A stretch of DNA of 64,000 nucleotides, from contig NC_134089.1 in NCBI RefSeq assembly GCF_000715075.1, positions 68,740,697 to 68,804,696 of the forward strand, in the 5' to 3' direction. Below are positions 23,041-33,963 of this stretch, one piece after another. This stretch comes from Nicotiana tabacum. Taxonomy: Eukaryota > Streptophyta > Magnoliopsida > Solanales > Solanaceae. The position numbers and the translations under genes were made by a program. The first letter of the stretch is position 1, and each line of letters opens with the position of its first letter. The notes beneath the pieces are model-generated. The model was not told the DNA's origin and searched no databases. It saw only the letters and a program-made list of their open reading frames with translations.

Positions 23041-23781
23041 GTATCCTTCATCTCAAAGACAAGATTAAATTCCTATCTAAAGAAAGGTTGTCTGAGCTAT
23101 TGCTAGACTTCATTGATGAGTCTGAAATAATTAACAATGAGAAGGAAGATCTATCTAGGGAATGTGTGATCCTAAAATCCAAGCGCAAAAACCTAGAGTC
23201 TAGATCTAATGAGAGTGAGAGTAAAAATGTTGAGTTGAAGAACCAGGTTCTTGAACTTAACGCCAGTATTCTAGAACTTAGGTCTGAGAACTTAAAACTG
23301 AAACTAGGAACAGGTAAGAAGAAAGCTGACCACATACATCTCACTCTAGAAGAAAACTTGAGAAAAATGAAAGATGAGTTGTCCAGGAAGGATGAGCAGA
23401 TAAAAGTCCTAAAAGAAGATCTAGGGAAGATAAAACATGAACTAGACAGAACTTGCAAATGGAACAAGGCTTCTGATGCACTTTTCTGGCTACAAGAACA
23501 TCACAGTAGCAACAAAAGAGGACTTGGCTATGGAACTCAAGCACCTAAGTGGGATCCTAAAAGCAAGTATCTCACTCTTCCAGAGAACAAAATCTGCACA
23601 CTATGGTAAGACTAGCCATTACAAAAATGAATGTAATGCAAAAGAAAAGGTCAGTCAAAAGAACAAAATTTTTGTTCAAGAGAAAAATAGGCTGCTTGGG
23701 TGGGCTAAAAGGAATTTAATTTATCCCTTTGCCTATAGAAAGGGACCCAAACTAGTTTGGGTTCCTAATACTAACCCTTGA
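22935..23781 (+). pseudogene. SIRE gag C-terminal coiled-coil region and decayed second zinc knuckle
   Basis: An acidic start (SDEDSKDEAGDEQALMDIGE) is followed by long heptad-like Leu/Glu/Lys segments (ILHLKDKIKFLSKERLSELL; KMKDELSRKDEQIKVLKEDL). A frameshift near 23600 moves to a frame with HYGKTSHYKNEC, a zinc knuckle that has lost a Cys. That frame ends KLVWVPNTNP at 23781. Together these are the C-terminal part of a Sirevirus Gag and the link to protease. Confidence 0.75.
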
Positions 23782-23800
23782 TTCTATTTTGCAGGTCTAA

Positions 23801-24175
23801 GTGAAGGGAAGTAGCCAAATATGGTACATGGATAGTGGCTGCTCAAAACATATGACTGGAAGCAAGAACCAATTCCTTTCACTTGAGGACCTAAAGGGAG
23901 GCAATGTCTCCTTTGGAAAAAGGAAGAAAGGCAAGATTATTGGGGTTGGAAAGGTAGGTAAGGTAGATTCTCACTCCATTGAGAATGTCTACTTGATAGA
24001 TGGCTTGAAATACAGCCTGATCAGTGTGTCACAACTGTGTGACGGAGGTAACCTTGTAGCATTTATCTCTACTAAATGCTTTGTGATTAACCTTACCACT
24101 AACAAGATTATTTTGCAGGGAAAAAGAGTTAACAATATTTACATTGCATATTTTCCTACTCTTTCAGAAAATTAA
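23801..24175 (+). pseudogene. SIRE protease segment of pol
   Basis: A copia aspartic protease with WYMDSGCSKHMTG, containing the D-S-G active site, followed by the family-typical GGNVSFG and KYSLISVSQLCDGG stretches. The aspartate is intact. The frame ends with TAA at 24173-24175, where the family normally continues into the pre-integrase region. The protease would cut the polyprotein. Confidence 0.9.
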
Positions 24176-24186
24176 CTCACGTAAGT

Positions 24187-25363
24187 GTGTTAGATAATGA
24201 TCCCCTCCTATGGCACAAAAGACTTGGTCATGCTAGTCTAAATCAGCTAAACAAATTAGTATCTAAGGACTTGGTGATAGGGTTACCTAACATCAAGTTC
24301 AAGGAAGACAAAGTTTGTGAGGCCTGTGTAAGGAGGAAGCAGGTAAGATCATCCTTCAAAAGCAAGAAAATGGTAATCACAACCAAGTCGTTGGAACTAT
24401 TCCATATGGATCTCTGTGGTCCAGTGAGAACCATGAGCAGAGGCATAAAGAAATATGTAATGGTACTTGTTGATGATTATTCTAGATTTACCTGGGTACT
24501 ATTTCTAACATCTAAAGATAAAGCATTTGACATGTTTACTGCTTTTGTTAGAAAAACTCAGAAACAATTAGGAAATCAACTTGCATCCATTAGGTCTGAT
24601 CATGGAACTGAATTTGAAAATGCTAAGTTTGCTGAATTATGTGATGAGAATGGTATGGATCATAACTTCTCTGCCCCTAGGACTCCTCAACAAAATGGAG
24701 TAGTAGAAAGAAAGAATAGGACTTTTGAAGACATGCTTAGGACTATGCTTCTTTCTAATAAACTGTCCCCACAGCTTCTGGGCAGAGGCTGTAAACACTG
24801 CATGTTAAATTATCAACAGATGCATGACTAGACCTCTTGTAGAGAAGACTCTTTATGAGTTACTTAAAGGGAGAAAACCAAATATATCCCATCTTAGGTC
24901 ATTTGGATGCAAGTGCTTTGTGCACAATAATGGAAAAGACTCCCTAGGTAAGTTTGATCCCAGAAGTGACGAGGGAGTATTCTTGGAATATTCTTCACAT
25001 AGCAAAGCATATAAAGTGTTCAATAAAAGAACTTTGTATGTAGAAGAAAGTGTGTATATAATGTTTGATGAAACTAACATTCTTTCTGAGAGACAAGAAC
25101 ATGAAGATGAAGCCATTGGACATGTAGTGTTTGATGAAACTAACATTCATTCTGAGAGACAGGAACATGAAGATGAAGCCATTGGATTGATAAAGGATTT
25201 GACTGAAGCCTCAGCACAAGTTAAAATGACACCAAAAGAAGGAACAGGTGATGGAACAGGTTCGTCCATTCAGGGCAACTTGACAGGGGGAACTGATCAA
25301 AAAGGAATTGAAACAAACCCCCATGAACCTGTTCCTCAGCAACATAATGGGAGAAACATCTAG
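24187..25363 (+). pseudogene. SIRE GAG-pre-integrase and integrase, frameshifted
   Basis: The pre-integrase zinc-binding region reads LLWHKRLGHASLNQLNKL with CEACVRRKQ. The catalytic core carries ELFHMDLCGPV (first Asp), SIRSDHGTEF (second Asp) and PQQNGVVERKN (Glu), all present. A frameshift near 24765-24780 and a TAA in place of a Tyr codon near 24809 break the frame. It resumes with RPLVEKTLYELLKGRKPNIS and the C-terminal SFGCKCFVHN. A direct repeat of about 66 bases (copies near 25061 and 25127) duplicates VFDETNI.SERQEHEDEAIG. Confidence 0.9.
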
Positions 25364-25543
25364 CAGAAACTAGTTGGTTGTGAAACCTCACAAGTATCAA
25401 AGTTCTCATCATATTGGGAACATTATAACTGATCCAACATCTGGAGTCAAAACTAGATCACAATTAAGAATCTGTGTGCTTTTGATGCCTTTTTATCTCT
25501 TATTGAACCTAAAAATGTTGTTGGGGCTTTGCAGGATGCAGAT

Positions 25544-27029
25544 TAGGTGAATGCAATGCAAGATGAACTCAATCAGTTCGAGAGAAGTCAAGTTTGGCAT
25601 CTAGTTCCAAGACCCAAGGACAGATCAATTATGGGTACAAAATGGGTCTTCAGAAACAAACTTGATGAAGATGGAACAGTTACAAGAAACAAGGCAAGAC
25701 TGGTGGTCCAAGGTTACAGCCAAGAGGAGGGTATAGATTATGATGAGACTTTTGCTCCAGTTGCAAGACTAGAGGCAATAAGACTCCTCATAGCCTTTGC
25801 AACACACATGGAATTCACTCTTCATCAGATGAATGTCAAAAGTGCCTTCCTGAATAGCTACCTAAAAGAAGAAGCTTTTGTAAAACAACCTCCAGGGTTT
25901 GAGAGCAAGGAATGTCATGAGCATGTGTACAAATTAGACAAGTCTCTCTATAGACTCAAGCAGGCTCCAAGAGCATGGTATGAACGACTGTCCAAATTTC
26001 TGCTTGAACATGGGTACAAAAGAGGTCAAATTGACAGTACATTATTCTTAAGGGAAAAAGGTAAAGATCTCCTTGTGGTACAAATATATGTTGATGACAT
26101 AATCTTTGGGGCCACCATTGATAAGCTAAGTAAAGATTTTGCAAAATTAATGGGGAGTGAGTTTGAAATGAGTATGATGGGTGAGTTTAACTTCTTCTTA
26201 GGCTTACAGATCAAACAAAGCCCAAATAGAATCATGATCCATCAGCAGAATTATGCAAAAGAGCTTATCAAAAAGTTTAAAATGGAGGAATCAAAGGAAA
26301 TACACACCCCCATTGCAACTGCCACAAAATTAGACATTGATGAACATGGTTCATCAGTTGATCAAAAGTTGTATAAGAGTATGATTGGTTCACTCTTGTA
26401 TCTAACTGCTAGCAAACCTGACATAGTCTTCAGTGTAGGGCTTTGTGCTTGCTTCCAGGCCAATCCAAAAGAGTCTCACCTGATTGCTGTCAAGAGGATA
26501 CTAAGATACTTGAAAGGCACCACTGATCTGTATCTTTGGTATCCCAAAGGTAGTAATTTCAATTTAGTAGGATATGATGATGCTGATTATGCAGGTTTCC
26601 TTGTGGATAGGAAAAGCACCTCAGGTATGGCTCACTTTCTTGGTTCATGTCTTATATCCTGGGCCACTAAAAAGCAAAATTTAGTGGCCTTATCCACTGT
26701 TAAGGCTGAATATGTTGCTAAATCTTGTTATGCTCAATTGTTATGGATCAAACAGCAGCTGGTAGATTTTGGCATTGAAGTTGGTTGCATTAATATATTC
26801 TGTGATATACACTAGTGCTATAAGTTTGACAAAAAACCCTGTTTATCATAAGAGGACTAAGCACATAGATGTTAGACAGCACTTCTTAAGAGATAACTAT
26901 GAGAAAGGATTGATCTCCATAGAATTATGTGCTACTGATAAGCAAATTACTGACATCTTTACTAAAGCACTGAGTAGAAAAAACTTTGAGAGGAACAGGT
27001 TGGAATTAGGGATGATTAAGATCACCTAA
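25544..27029 (+). pseudogene. SIRE reverse transcriptase and RNase H
   Basis: The copia RT begins after a TAG at 25544-25546 that fits TGG-to-TAG. It includes WHLVPRPKDRSIMGTKWVFR, ARLVVQGYSQEEGIDYDETF, the catalytic IYVDDIIFGA with both Asp kept, and FEMSMMGEFNFFLGLQI. RNase H follows with DADYAGFLVDRKSTSG and LVALSTVKAEYVA. A stop at 26813-26815 is followed by a shift to the frame ending NRLELGMIKIT at 27029. This is the best-preserved enzyme region of the element. Confidence 0.93.
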
Positions 27030-27646
27030 TAGGTCCAGCTCAGAATGCACAATAAAAAAATATGAAAAGAAATTGGCTAGGAATTATGAACTTGTGTAAA
27101 TATCTAGAATAATTCTTAATCAGCTTCATACTTTAATTAGTATACTCCCGTGACATGTGTTTATATGACTAACTGATCTCTTACAAAATTTTCTCTATTA
27201 TGGCATTTGAGGCATGTTCAAGAGAGTTCTAAATGAAGAACCTGGTTTATCAGTATGGATTCATATGAAAGCTCGGGTATATTTTCTATACTCTGCACAA
27301 TTAGAAAGATTAATAATTCAATGATGAGCAAAAGTCCTATACTTGTCAAATTCCTAGAAAATTTTATTCGGTAGCATTGAACCAAGTCCGTCTACCTAGA
27401 ACTCTAAACCGTAATTTTTGCCTAATATCTAGGGAAGGCAAATAGATCATTCAAAATCTAGAATTTCATGTTGATTAGACTCCTATTTGACCACTGCAAA
27501 AGGCTGTCGTTACTTATTGAATGTGTAATTTAAATACACATCTTTTTTACAGCCTTCATCATAACTCCAAACCGTCAAAAACTCTTCTTCACTTTCACTT
27601 GCCCTCTTCTCCAAAATTCCCAGGTTATCTCAAGAAACCAACAATC
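27030..27646 (+). other. Spacer between SIRE pol and the extra ORF
   Basis: About 620 A/T-rich bases without a supported gene. In Sireviruses this interval can hold splice signals for expression of the downstream ORF; I cannot place one securely here. Confidence 0.6.
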
Positions 27647-29172
27647 ATGTCTAACCCACAAGAAAATCCTGGAACTCCTCCACCACCATCTTCCTTAAAT
27701 TCATCCTCATCTACTCCACACAGTGTATCCCCAAAACCTAGACTACGAAGGGTGAAAATGCTTGCTCGAAAGACTGTAGCATCTGGGGCTCTGAGGAAGG
27801 CTTTAAATGAAAGGTTGAAAGCAAGCCAAGTGAAAGAAAGCCAAGCTCCAAATTCTGACTCCAGGTCTGAATATGAATCCTATCAATCCGCAACTGAGGG
27901 GGAAGGACATGGGTCTTCTGACTCTGAAAAGATTCAAGAATCTCCTTCTGAGGTAAGTTTATCTGTGATAGAAAACCTAGAGAATAGGTTTGTTTTGGTT
28001 GGACCAATTAGAGATGTTGAAGTGCTTGAGAAACGTAGGAGTGGAGGTAAAAAGAATTTTGAAAATAAAAAGAAAGAGAGGGTGCATGTGGTGAAGAGAG
28101 GGTGCATGTGGTGAAGAGAGGGGAATTGGGAAAATTATAGTGTCTGCCATCTGTGGGGTTGAACATGAAAGGGTAGAAGAGAGTGGCATGAAGTCAGGGG
28201 GAAGTGGTTCTGGGGAAGCTGCTGAGGGGTTGGTTCATCTGAGCACACAGAGAGATGAACCTGGTTAATCTACTGAAGAGACCCTAGCTGATCTACTGAA
28301 AAAGGTTGGGGCAAGCTATGAACCAAAGAAATGCAGAACTCTCACAACAAAAGCCCCAAATGTTCCTAAGCCTTCCAAGAAAATAAAGTCTTCATCTCCA
28401 ACACCTACTGCCTCCTCATTGCCAAGGGGTAGAGCCACAAGAAGCAAGATGAAATAGAGTGAAGCTGATCTACAAAGAGCCTTAAAAGAAAGTAAGAAAA
28501 AGAAAAAGGATAAAGGAAAGGGAAAGATTGCAGAATCCTCAGAGGTTGTTGAGAAAGAGGAGATGGAACTGGTCCATCAAGAAAGGGGTATAACAGTGAA
28601 ATAAGGCATGAGCACAAGGTTGTGTTTGAATTTGTCAACAAGTGCTTATTGCCCAAACAGGAGAGAAGGCACACTGCTAACTACAAGGATTTGGTTCTTA
28701 TGGAATGCCTGGAGAGAGGAAAGCAAATCAACTGGCCTGCCTTCATTATCAAACTGCTAGACAGGGTCATAAATGGCTCCAAAGCTCATGCTACTCCATA
28801 TGGCATCATTCTAACCATAGTTATGGACATGCTAAATGTGCCTCTAAAGAAATGGGAAATGGCTTCGAGCAAGGAACACTTTGTCATCAAAACTCTTCTT
28901 GCATGTGACTATTCAATCAATGTCATCTCCATTGAACCTGGTTCATCCCAGAAGACACCCATCAACAGCAAAGTTAGGACTCTGGTTTAGGAATGTACAG
29001 CCAAGGATGCTGAAATTGCTAGGCTCAAGGCTCGTGTGGTTGAAGCGGAAACTAAGAGGAATGGTCTTAGAACTGAGCTTGCCAAAGAAAAGGAGAAAAT
29101 GATGAAATTCTTCAGAACATGCTAAATCTTCTCCAAACTCAAACCCAACCCTCCAGTTCCTCCAAGGCTTAG
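27647..29172 (+). pseudogene. SIRE post-pol ORF ('env-like' position), broken
   Basis: Start chosen at ATG 27647 (MSNPQENPGTPPPP). The N-terminus is Ser/Pro-rich with a basic stretch (KPRLRRVKMLARKT). An exact 20-bp duplication at 28081-28120 shifts the frame. A Lys/Ser-rich middle follows, then a folded-looking domain (28622-28990) with INWPAFIIKLLDRV, HATPYGIILTIVMDMLNVPL and KEHFVIKTLLA. A short coiled coil (EIARLKARVVEAETKRNGL) leads to the end near 29172. I see no clear signal peptide or transmembrane helix. The folded part resembles the putative plant transposon protein domain, also seen in the Athila ORF. Confidence 0.7.
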
Positions 29173-29635
29173 AATTCCTAGCTTCTTTCTCCTGAACTTG
29201 TTCAGTACCCCCAGTGACCCAAATTAGGGATTTTTCTGCTTTTTTCTCATGGTTTGAATGTTTTTCTTTCTTTTTGTGGATTGTAGGTGGCAACATATCT
29301 CTATCAATGATAACTGATGTTTTCTCTTGTTCAATAATTAATCTATCCTTGATAGTTTAAATATGTTTGTTTGATTACTGATGATTGCATTTACAGTTGC
29401 CCCAGTGGCCATGAGTACTTATTAAAATCTGGGTATCACACTTCGTATGCAACTTTTTGATGATGCCAAAAGGGGGAAGAGATATTGTGCTTTACACATT
29501 CTAAAAATAAGTGATATTTATAACCTAATTAACCTGGTCCTTGATGATAAGTGAATTTTCTAAGTTTAGTATTGATGGTTAACCTGAGTTCTTACAAGAT
29601 TCAAATCAATAAAAAGTACAGAGTTTGTCATCATC
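29173..29635 (+). other. 3' untranslated region of the SIRE element
   Basis: About 460 A/T-rich bases between the extra ORF and the polypurine tract, without genes. Confidence 0.7.
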
Positions 29636-29649
29636 AAAAAGGGGGAATT
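29636..29649 (+). other. Polypurine tract of the SIRE element
   Basis: Reads aaaaagggggaatt immediately before the 3' LTR, the expected place for the plus-strand primer. Confidence 0.88.
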
Positions 29650-30563
29650 TGTTGGCCCAAGAACAGATGAAGTTTTGAAGAATGACAAATGAACTCAGTC
29701 ATGGACCAAGTCTATCTTGTGAAGCACAATCATGATCAATCTATGCATGTGAGATGCACGTGAAGGAGATAAGTCCTATTGATCAAGCAGCAATATCTCC
29801 TGATCTGATCGAAAAGGTTACATATTAGATAAGGGGAGAAAGTCTCCTTATATGAAGAGAACACGATCCAGGATAAAGATAGTGTTAGAGTTTGAGATCA
29901 TCATGAACTCTTCTACGATAGAAGTTCAGCAATTGAGTCCCGATCAAACTCTGATTACTAACCTATTAAATGACAGTGATTGTTCTCTTTTACAGGTATT
30001 GCACATACGCAAAAGTGAAACTAAATTGAGAGCAAAAAGCAAGGCGATTTTGCAAGCAATTTATGTGTAATTTGAGTGTGCACTCCTGAAGCTACTTGAA
30101 CAAGATAGAAGAACCAGTTCCATTGTGTATATCTTTTACTCTAGTTCAATTGTAGTAGGTAGTTTAAAGTTGTACCTTTCAGCTTTCATAGAAGCAACTG
30201 TATTAGGTACCTAGAGTGCTCAAGTTATAGCTAACTTGAAGTTGTCACAACAATTGAGGTTGTGTGACACAACGGGATTAGAGTTAATCCTTAGGTTTAC
30301 AAAGAGTTTTATAAATGTTGTTTTAGCTCAGTGATTTTAGTGGAAGTTTGGAAAAATCCTACTGAGTAGTAGGTCGTGGTTTTTTTCACCTTTTGAGCCA
30401 GGTGTTTTTCACGTAAAAATCTCTGCGTTCTTTATTTTATGTACTTATTATTCCGCACACTGTAGTAGTTAGAACACCTAGAAGAAACAGGTTTGTCTAT
30501 AGCGAAAATTGGGTACCACACAAATCACCCTCCTCTTGTGCGGTATTGACGCTTAAAACATCA
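29650..30563 (+). repeat. 3' LTR of the SIRE element
   Basis: TGTTGGCCCAAG...ACATCA, 914 bp, paired with 20992-21904. Differences are mostly transitions. Confidence 0.95.
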
Positions 30564-30568
30564 CATTT
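30564..30568 (+). repeat. Target-site duplication CATTT, right of SIRE
   Basis: Second copy of the duplication at 20987-20991. Confidence 0.92.
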
Positions 30569-30907
30569 TGACTTTGATATCAAATTTTCCACTGCCGCTC
30601 GGGAATCATCAAATTTTCAATTTGGCCAATTCATGCCTAATCCTACCACAGACTCCAAATCACCCAACGGAGCAAACCAACTCATAAAATTCAAATTCGA
30701 GATCGAATACTAAAAGGTTAAAACTTGGTTAAACCTTTCAAATTTAAAGTTTCAAGCTGAGAATCTTTCTGCCAAATCAAATTCTAAATAACCTGAAAAC
30801 CAAAACCGATGATTCACATAAGTCACAATACATCATACAGGGCTAGTCATGCCCAAGAATTGGCAAGCAAAGTGTAAATACTCAAAACGACCGGCCGAGT
30901 CATTACA
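30564..30907 (-). repeat. Tekay/Del-like LTR, right piece with LTR start
   Basis: The continuation of 19159-20991 after the SIRE insertion. On the minus strand it begins TGTAATGACTCGGCCGGTCG at 30907, the kind of start I associate with Solanaceae Tekay/Del LTRs. The boundary at 30907/30908 is where it enters the Athila LTR region; the possible duplicated target (gtcta at 30908) cannot be checked, as the other end is not in the window. Confidence 0.65.
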
Positions 30908-31725
30908 GTCTAGTCTGAAAAAGGTCCTACACTTAGAGCTTTAAATACACCACTTGTTTGGGAGCTTATTACGAGAGATTCCAAGACTTTGTCATCATTG
31001 TAAGCTTTTATGACTTTATTTAATTCTTTATTCTTTTATTCTAGTACGAGTAGGTAACTTTAAATGCTAAGGTATTGGACTCTAAGTGGATGTAATGTTA
31101 ATGGGTATTTACCATTAAATATATATGCGATGCGTGGTTGATTTCTATTCATTTCTTATGCTTCATTTATGGTTGATGGTTGTAAACATTAACTAGTGCC
31201 AATTTATTTTTATCTTTCACTTGAAAAAGTGGGTTAGAGTTTGGTAGAGTTGAATATGAAGAAATCAAGGCTTTAAACCTTATTTAATAGAATCGCTTAA
31301 GAATAAGTGGATTCTAATTGGCATAAATTAGTTGCTCTTAATTGTAACTATTTTACATTTGGAAAAATCATAAAGAGAAAATACTACCTAATTACCGAAA
31401 AATATTGGGTAGTCATTTAGGAATCATTTGTATTTAAATGACCCCCTATTAGAAATATATCATATTAACATTGATAGCATTATATTCCATAGATGGGTAC
31501 ACAACCTTGGTTTCATAATCCTTTTAATCAATTCTCTTAACAAATCATAATTACCAAACTCTTTCCAAACTAACAAAGTAGAATTACGGCTTTAGTCAAG
31601 TGACAACTATTCAAGTAACCTTTTTACACCTATTACCTGTGGGATTAGACCCCAATCTAGTTGGATTATTATATGTGACATCGATTGCCTTACGCTATTT
31701 ATATAGGTGTTATTTGACCATATCA
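30908..31725 (+). repeat. Athila 5' LTR, 3' portion
   Basis: About 0.8 kb ending tatca at 31725 and followed directly by the primer site. It has the A/T-rich style of Athila LTR ends (for example acctgtgggattagacccca). The LTR start is missing, displaced or removed by the Tekay-like insertion. A TTTAAATA at about 30944 could be a TATA box. Confidence 0.7.
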
Positions 31726-31730
31726 AATTT

Positions 31731-31817
31731 TGGTGACGTTGTCGGGGAATATGGTTTTGAAATTACTAACTAGTGTACGTTGCCGGGGAATATAGTTTTG
31801 AAATTACTAACTAGTGT
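31731..31817 (+). other. Athila primer-binding site within a 41-bp tandem duplication
   Basis: TGGTGACGTTGTCGGGGA at 31731-31748 is a decayed form of the TGGCGCCGTTGCCGGGGA site assigned to tRNA-Asp in Athila elements. Bases 31736-31776 are repeated at 31777-31817 with two differences. The second copy keeps the canonical gttgccgggga core but lacks the start of the site. Confidence 0.8.
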
Positions 31818-31886
31818 GTGCTTTACTTTACATCTTTTTTTATTCCATCACGCTTTGCTTATTTTGCTTGGTGTCACTAGGAAAGC

Positions 31887-33299
31887 ATGGGAAAGCCGGA
31901 GAGTGAGAATGTGTTTGTGGATATAGAAGAGTATATCGAGGACACAAATATCATTGTCCCTCCTAGAGTTGACGCAGCTACCTTCAAAGTGGAATATAGT
32001 CTAATCTTAATGCTAAAGGCAAAGGGGTTCTTTCGAAATTCCACTGACGATGATCCAACACAACACCTAAGAAACCTTTTGGGTACATGTGCAATGCATA
32101 AGCAGAATCATGTTTCGGATGATTCCCTAGGGTTGAGGGTGTTGAAATACTCTTTAGCCGGGGAGGCAAGACAATGGATCCAAAATCTACCTCCTAACTC
32201 CATCCACACTTGAGCCAAACTTGTGCAAGATTTTTTAGCAAAATGGTTCCCACAAAGCAAGAAATTCGAGATTCGGGACAAAATTTTGTTCTTCAACAAA
32301 TTATCGGGGGAACAACTACATGAAACATGAGCTATATTCAAGCTGTATTTGGTGAGATCACCAAATCATGGGTTTTTGGAAAATATTTTATTGGAGAAGT
32401 TTTACATGGATTTGGATCCTATGAATCAATATGTATCAAAAATGCAGTGGATGGATCATTGATGGACAAGACATTTGTAAAAGTCACTCAAATCCTCGAC
32501 AAGATGGTTGAAACACAACCAAGCTTGGCATTTGGAAGATGCGAGTGGAATCTCCTATGGTACCCCTTCTTTGAACAACATGGTTAAGGAAAATCAAGAA
32601 AGTAATCATGGTTAAATGATAACTATCAACAACAATAAAGCCAACAACAAGACTATCCTCCTATGCAATACGAATAAGCAAATTATGTTAACAATTCACA
32701 AGGAGGATATCAAATACAAAACTACCAAGGATTGGGACAACAACACTAATTGATACCTAACTCGCAAGGTCAAGGTAACCAACAATGGCGAAATGACCAA
32801 CAACAATAATTTTGCAAACCAGAGTTCAAGCCCATATGTTCTACCAAAGGGGCAATATTCTAACTCTCAACATTGGAAGGAGAGTTCTTCAAGCGATTTT
32901 AAATTAGAGAACATGCTTGAAAAAGTATTGCAGAATCAAGAGAGTTTCTACACTTCAACGAAAAACATGACCGATCTTGTGAGTTCTCACACTGCATCTA
33001 TTCAAAAGTTAAAGATGCAAATAAGGGATTTCTCAAGAGAACAAAACCCAAAACAAAAAGGCACACTTCCAAGTGATACAATTGCAAACCCAGAGGGTAA
33101 CGGGGGTGCCCAAACCTTTCATTGTATGTCCATTACAACTCGAAGCGGGAAACCACTTCAAAGTGAGAGTGAACGGGTGGTCGAAGTGGAAAATGTTGAA
33201 CAAGAAGATGAGGCACAAGTTGAGGTGCCAAATGTGGTTGAAGTTAAGAGAATTGCGAAGAAGGTGAAGGCTCAAGATGTGAACCATGAAAAAGGTTGA
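31887..33299 (+). pseudogene. Athila gag, with stops
   Basis: The frame opens at ATG 31887. Recognisable Gag parts are DDDPTQHLRNLLGTCAMHKQ, then LAGEARQWIQNLPPNSIHT. TGA codons at 32211 and about 32328 both fit TGG-to-TGA. Further stops follow, but the same frame is open again at 32793-33299 (NMTDLVSSHTASIQKLKMQI, then QTFHCMSITTRSGK). Residues near the end are acidic. A one-base frame change leads to protease at about 33286. Gag forms the particle core. Confidence 0.85.
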
Positions 33300-33963
33300 G
33301 GAAAAAGTAATAGAGGCACCAAAACCTCTAGAACCAATTCCTAGACCTCCTCCTCTATTTCCTCAAAGCCTAGCTAAAAGCATTGATGATAGCAAATTCG
33401 AGAAGTTCTATGACATCTTAAAGCATTTATCGTTGAACATTCTGTTTGTCGAAGCGTTTCAAGAGATGCCCGATTTTGCTAAGTACTTGAAGGATTTGAT
33501 CACTAAAAAGAAAACCACCAAGAATGAAGTGGTGAGTGTCACCCACCAGAATAGCTCCATCATTTCAACAACTGTTGTCCAAAAGAAAGAGGATCTGAGG
33601 GCTTTCACCATTCCATGCACTATCGGATTGCATGACTTTGCATGAGCTCTTTGTGATAATGGGGCTAGAATTACCTTAATGCCTCTTGCTATCTACAAGC
33701 AAGCATAATTGGGAATGTCGAGGCCTACAAGTATGAGGTTGCAAATGGCCGACTATTCGATAAAGCGACCGGTAGCGATAATGGATGATGTACTTATGAA
33801 AGTGGGGAAGTTTCTCCTCCCCGCCGACTTTGTTATTCTTGATTGTGTTGTTGATAAGGAGATCCACATCATCTTAGGGAGACCATTCCTTGTTATTGGG
33901 TTAATGATGAAGAATTTTCCTTTTCAAGCAAGTAAGGGCATGAAATTACCAAAAGCTTACTAG
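33286..33963 (+). pseudogene. Athila protease region
   Basis: A basic/proline linker (EAPKPLEPIPRPPPLFPQSL) precedes a retropepsin-like domain. The active-site region reads ALCDNGARITLMPLAIYK, where Athila relatives have CDLGASINLMP; the Asp is kept. The end reads [13 protein letters not shown]. Stops at 33643-33645 and about 33706-33708 interrupt the frame. Confidence 0.82.

Larger units (their letters stand above)
20992..30563 (+). mobile_element. SIRE-type Ty1/copia retrotransposon, complete but inactivated (9,572 bp)
   Basis: LTRs of 913 and 914 bp (TGTTGG...ACATCA) flank an initiator-Met-type primer site, gag, protease, integrase, RT and RNase H in copia order, an extra ORF after pol, and a polypurine tract. 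CATTT is duplicated at both ends. The extra ORF, the zinc-knuckle Gag with a coiled-coil region, and the overall size match the SIRE/Maximus (Sirevirus) lineage. I counted about 45 LTR differences by eye, so roughly 95% identity. Several stops and frameshifts interrupt every gene. Confidence 0.95.
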
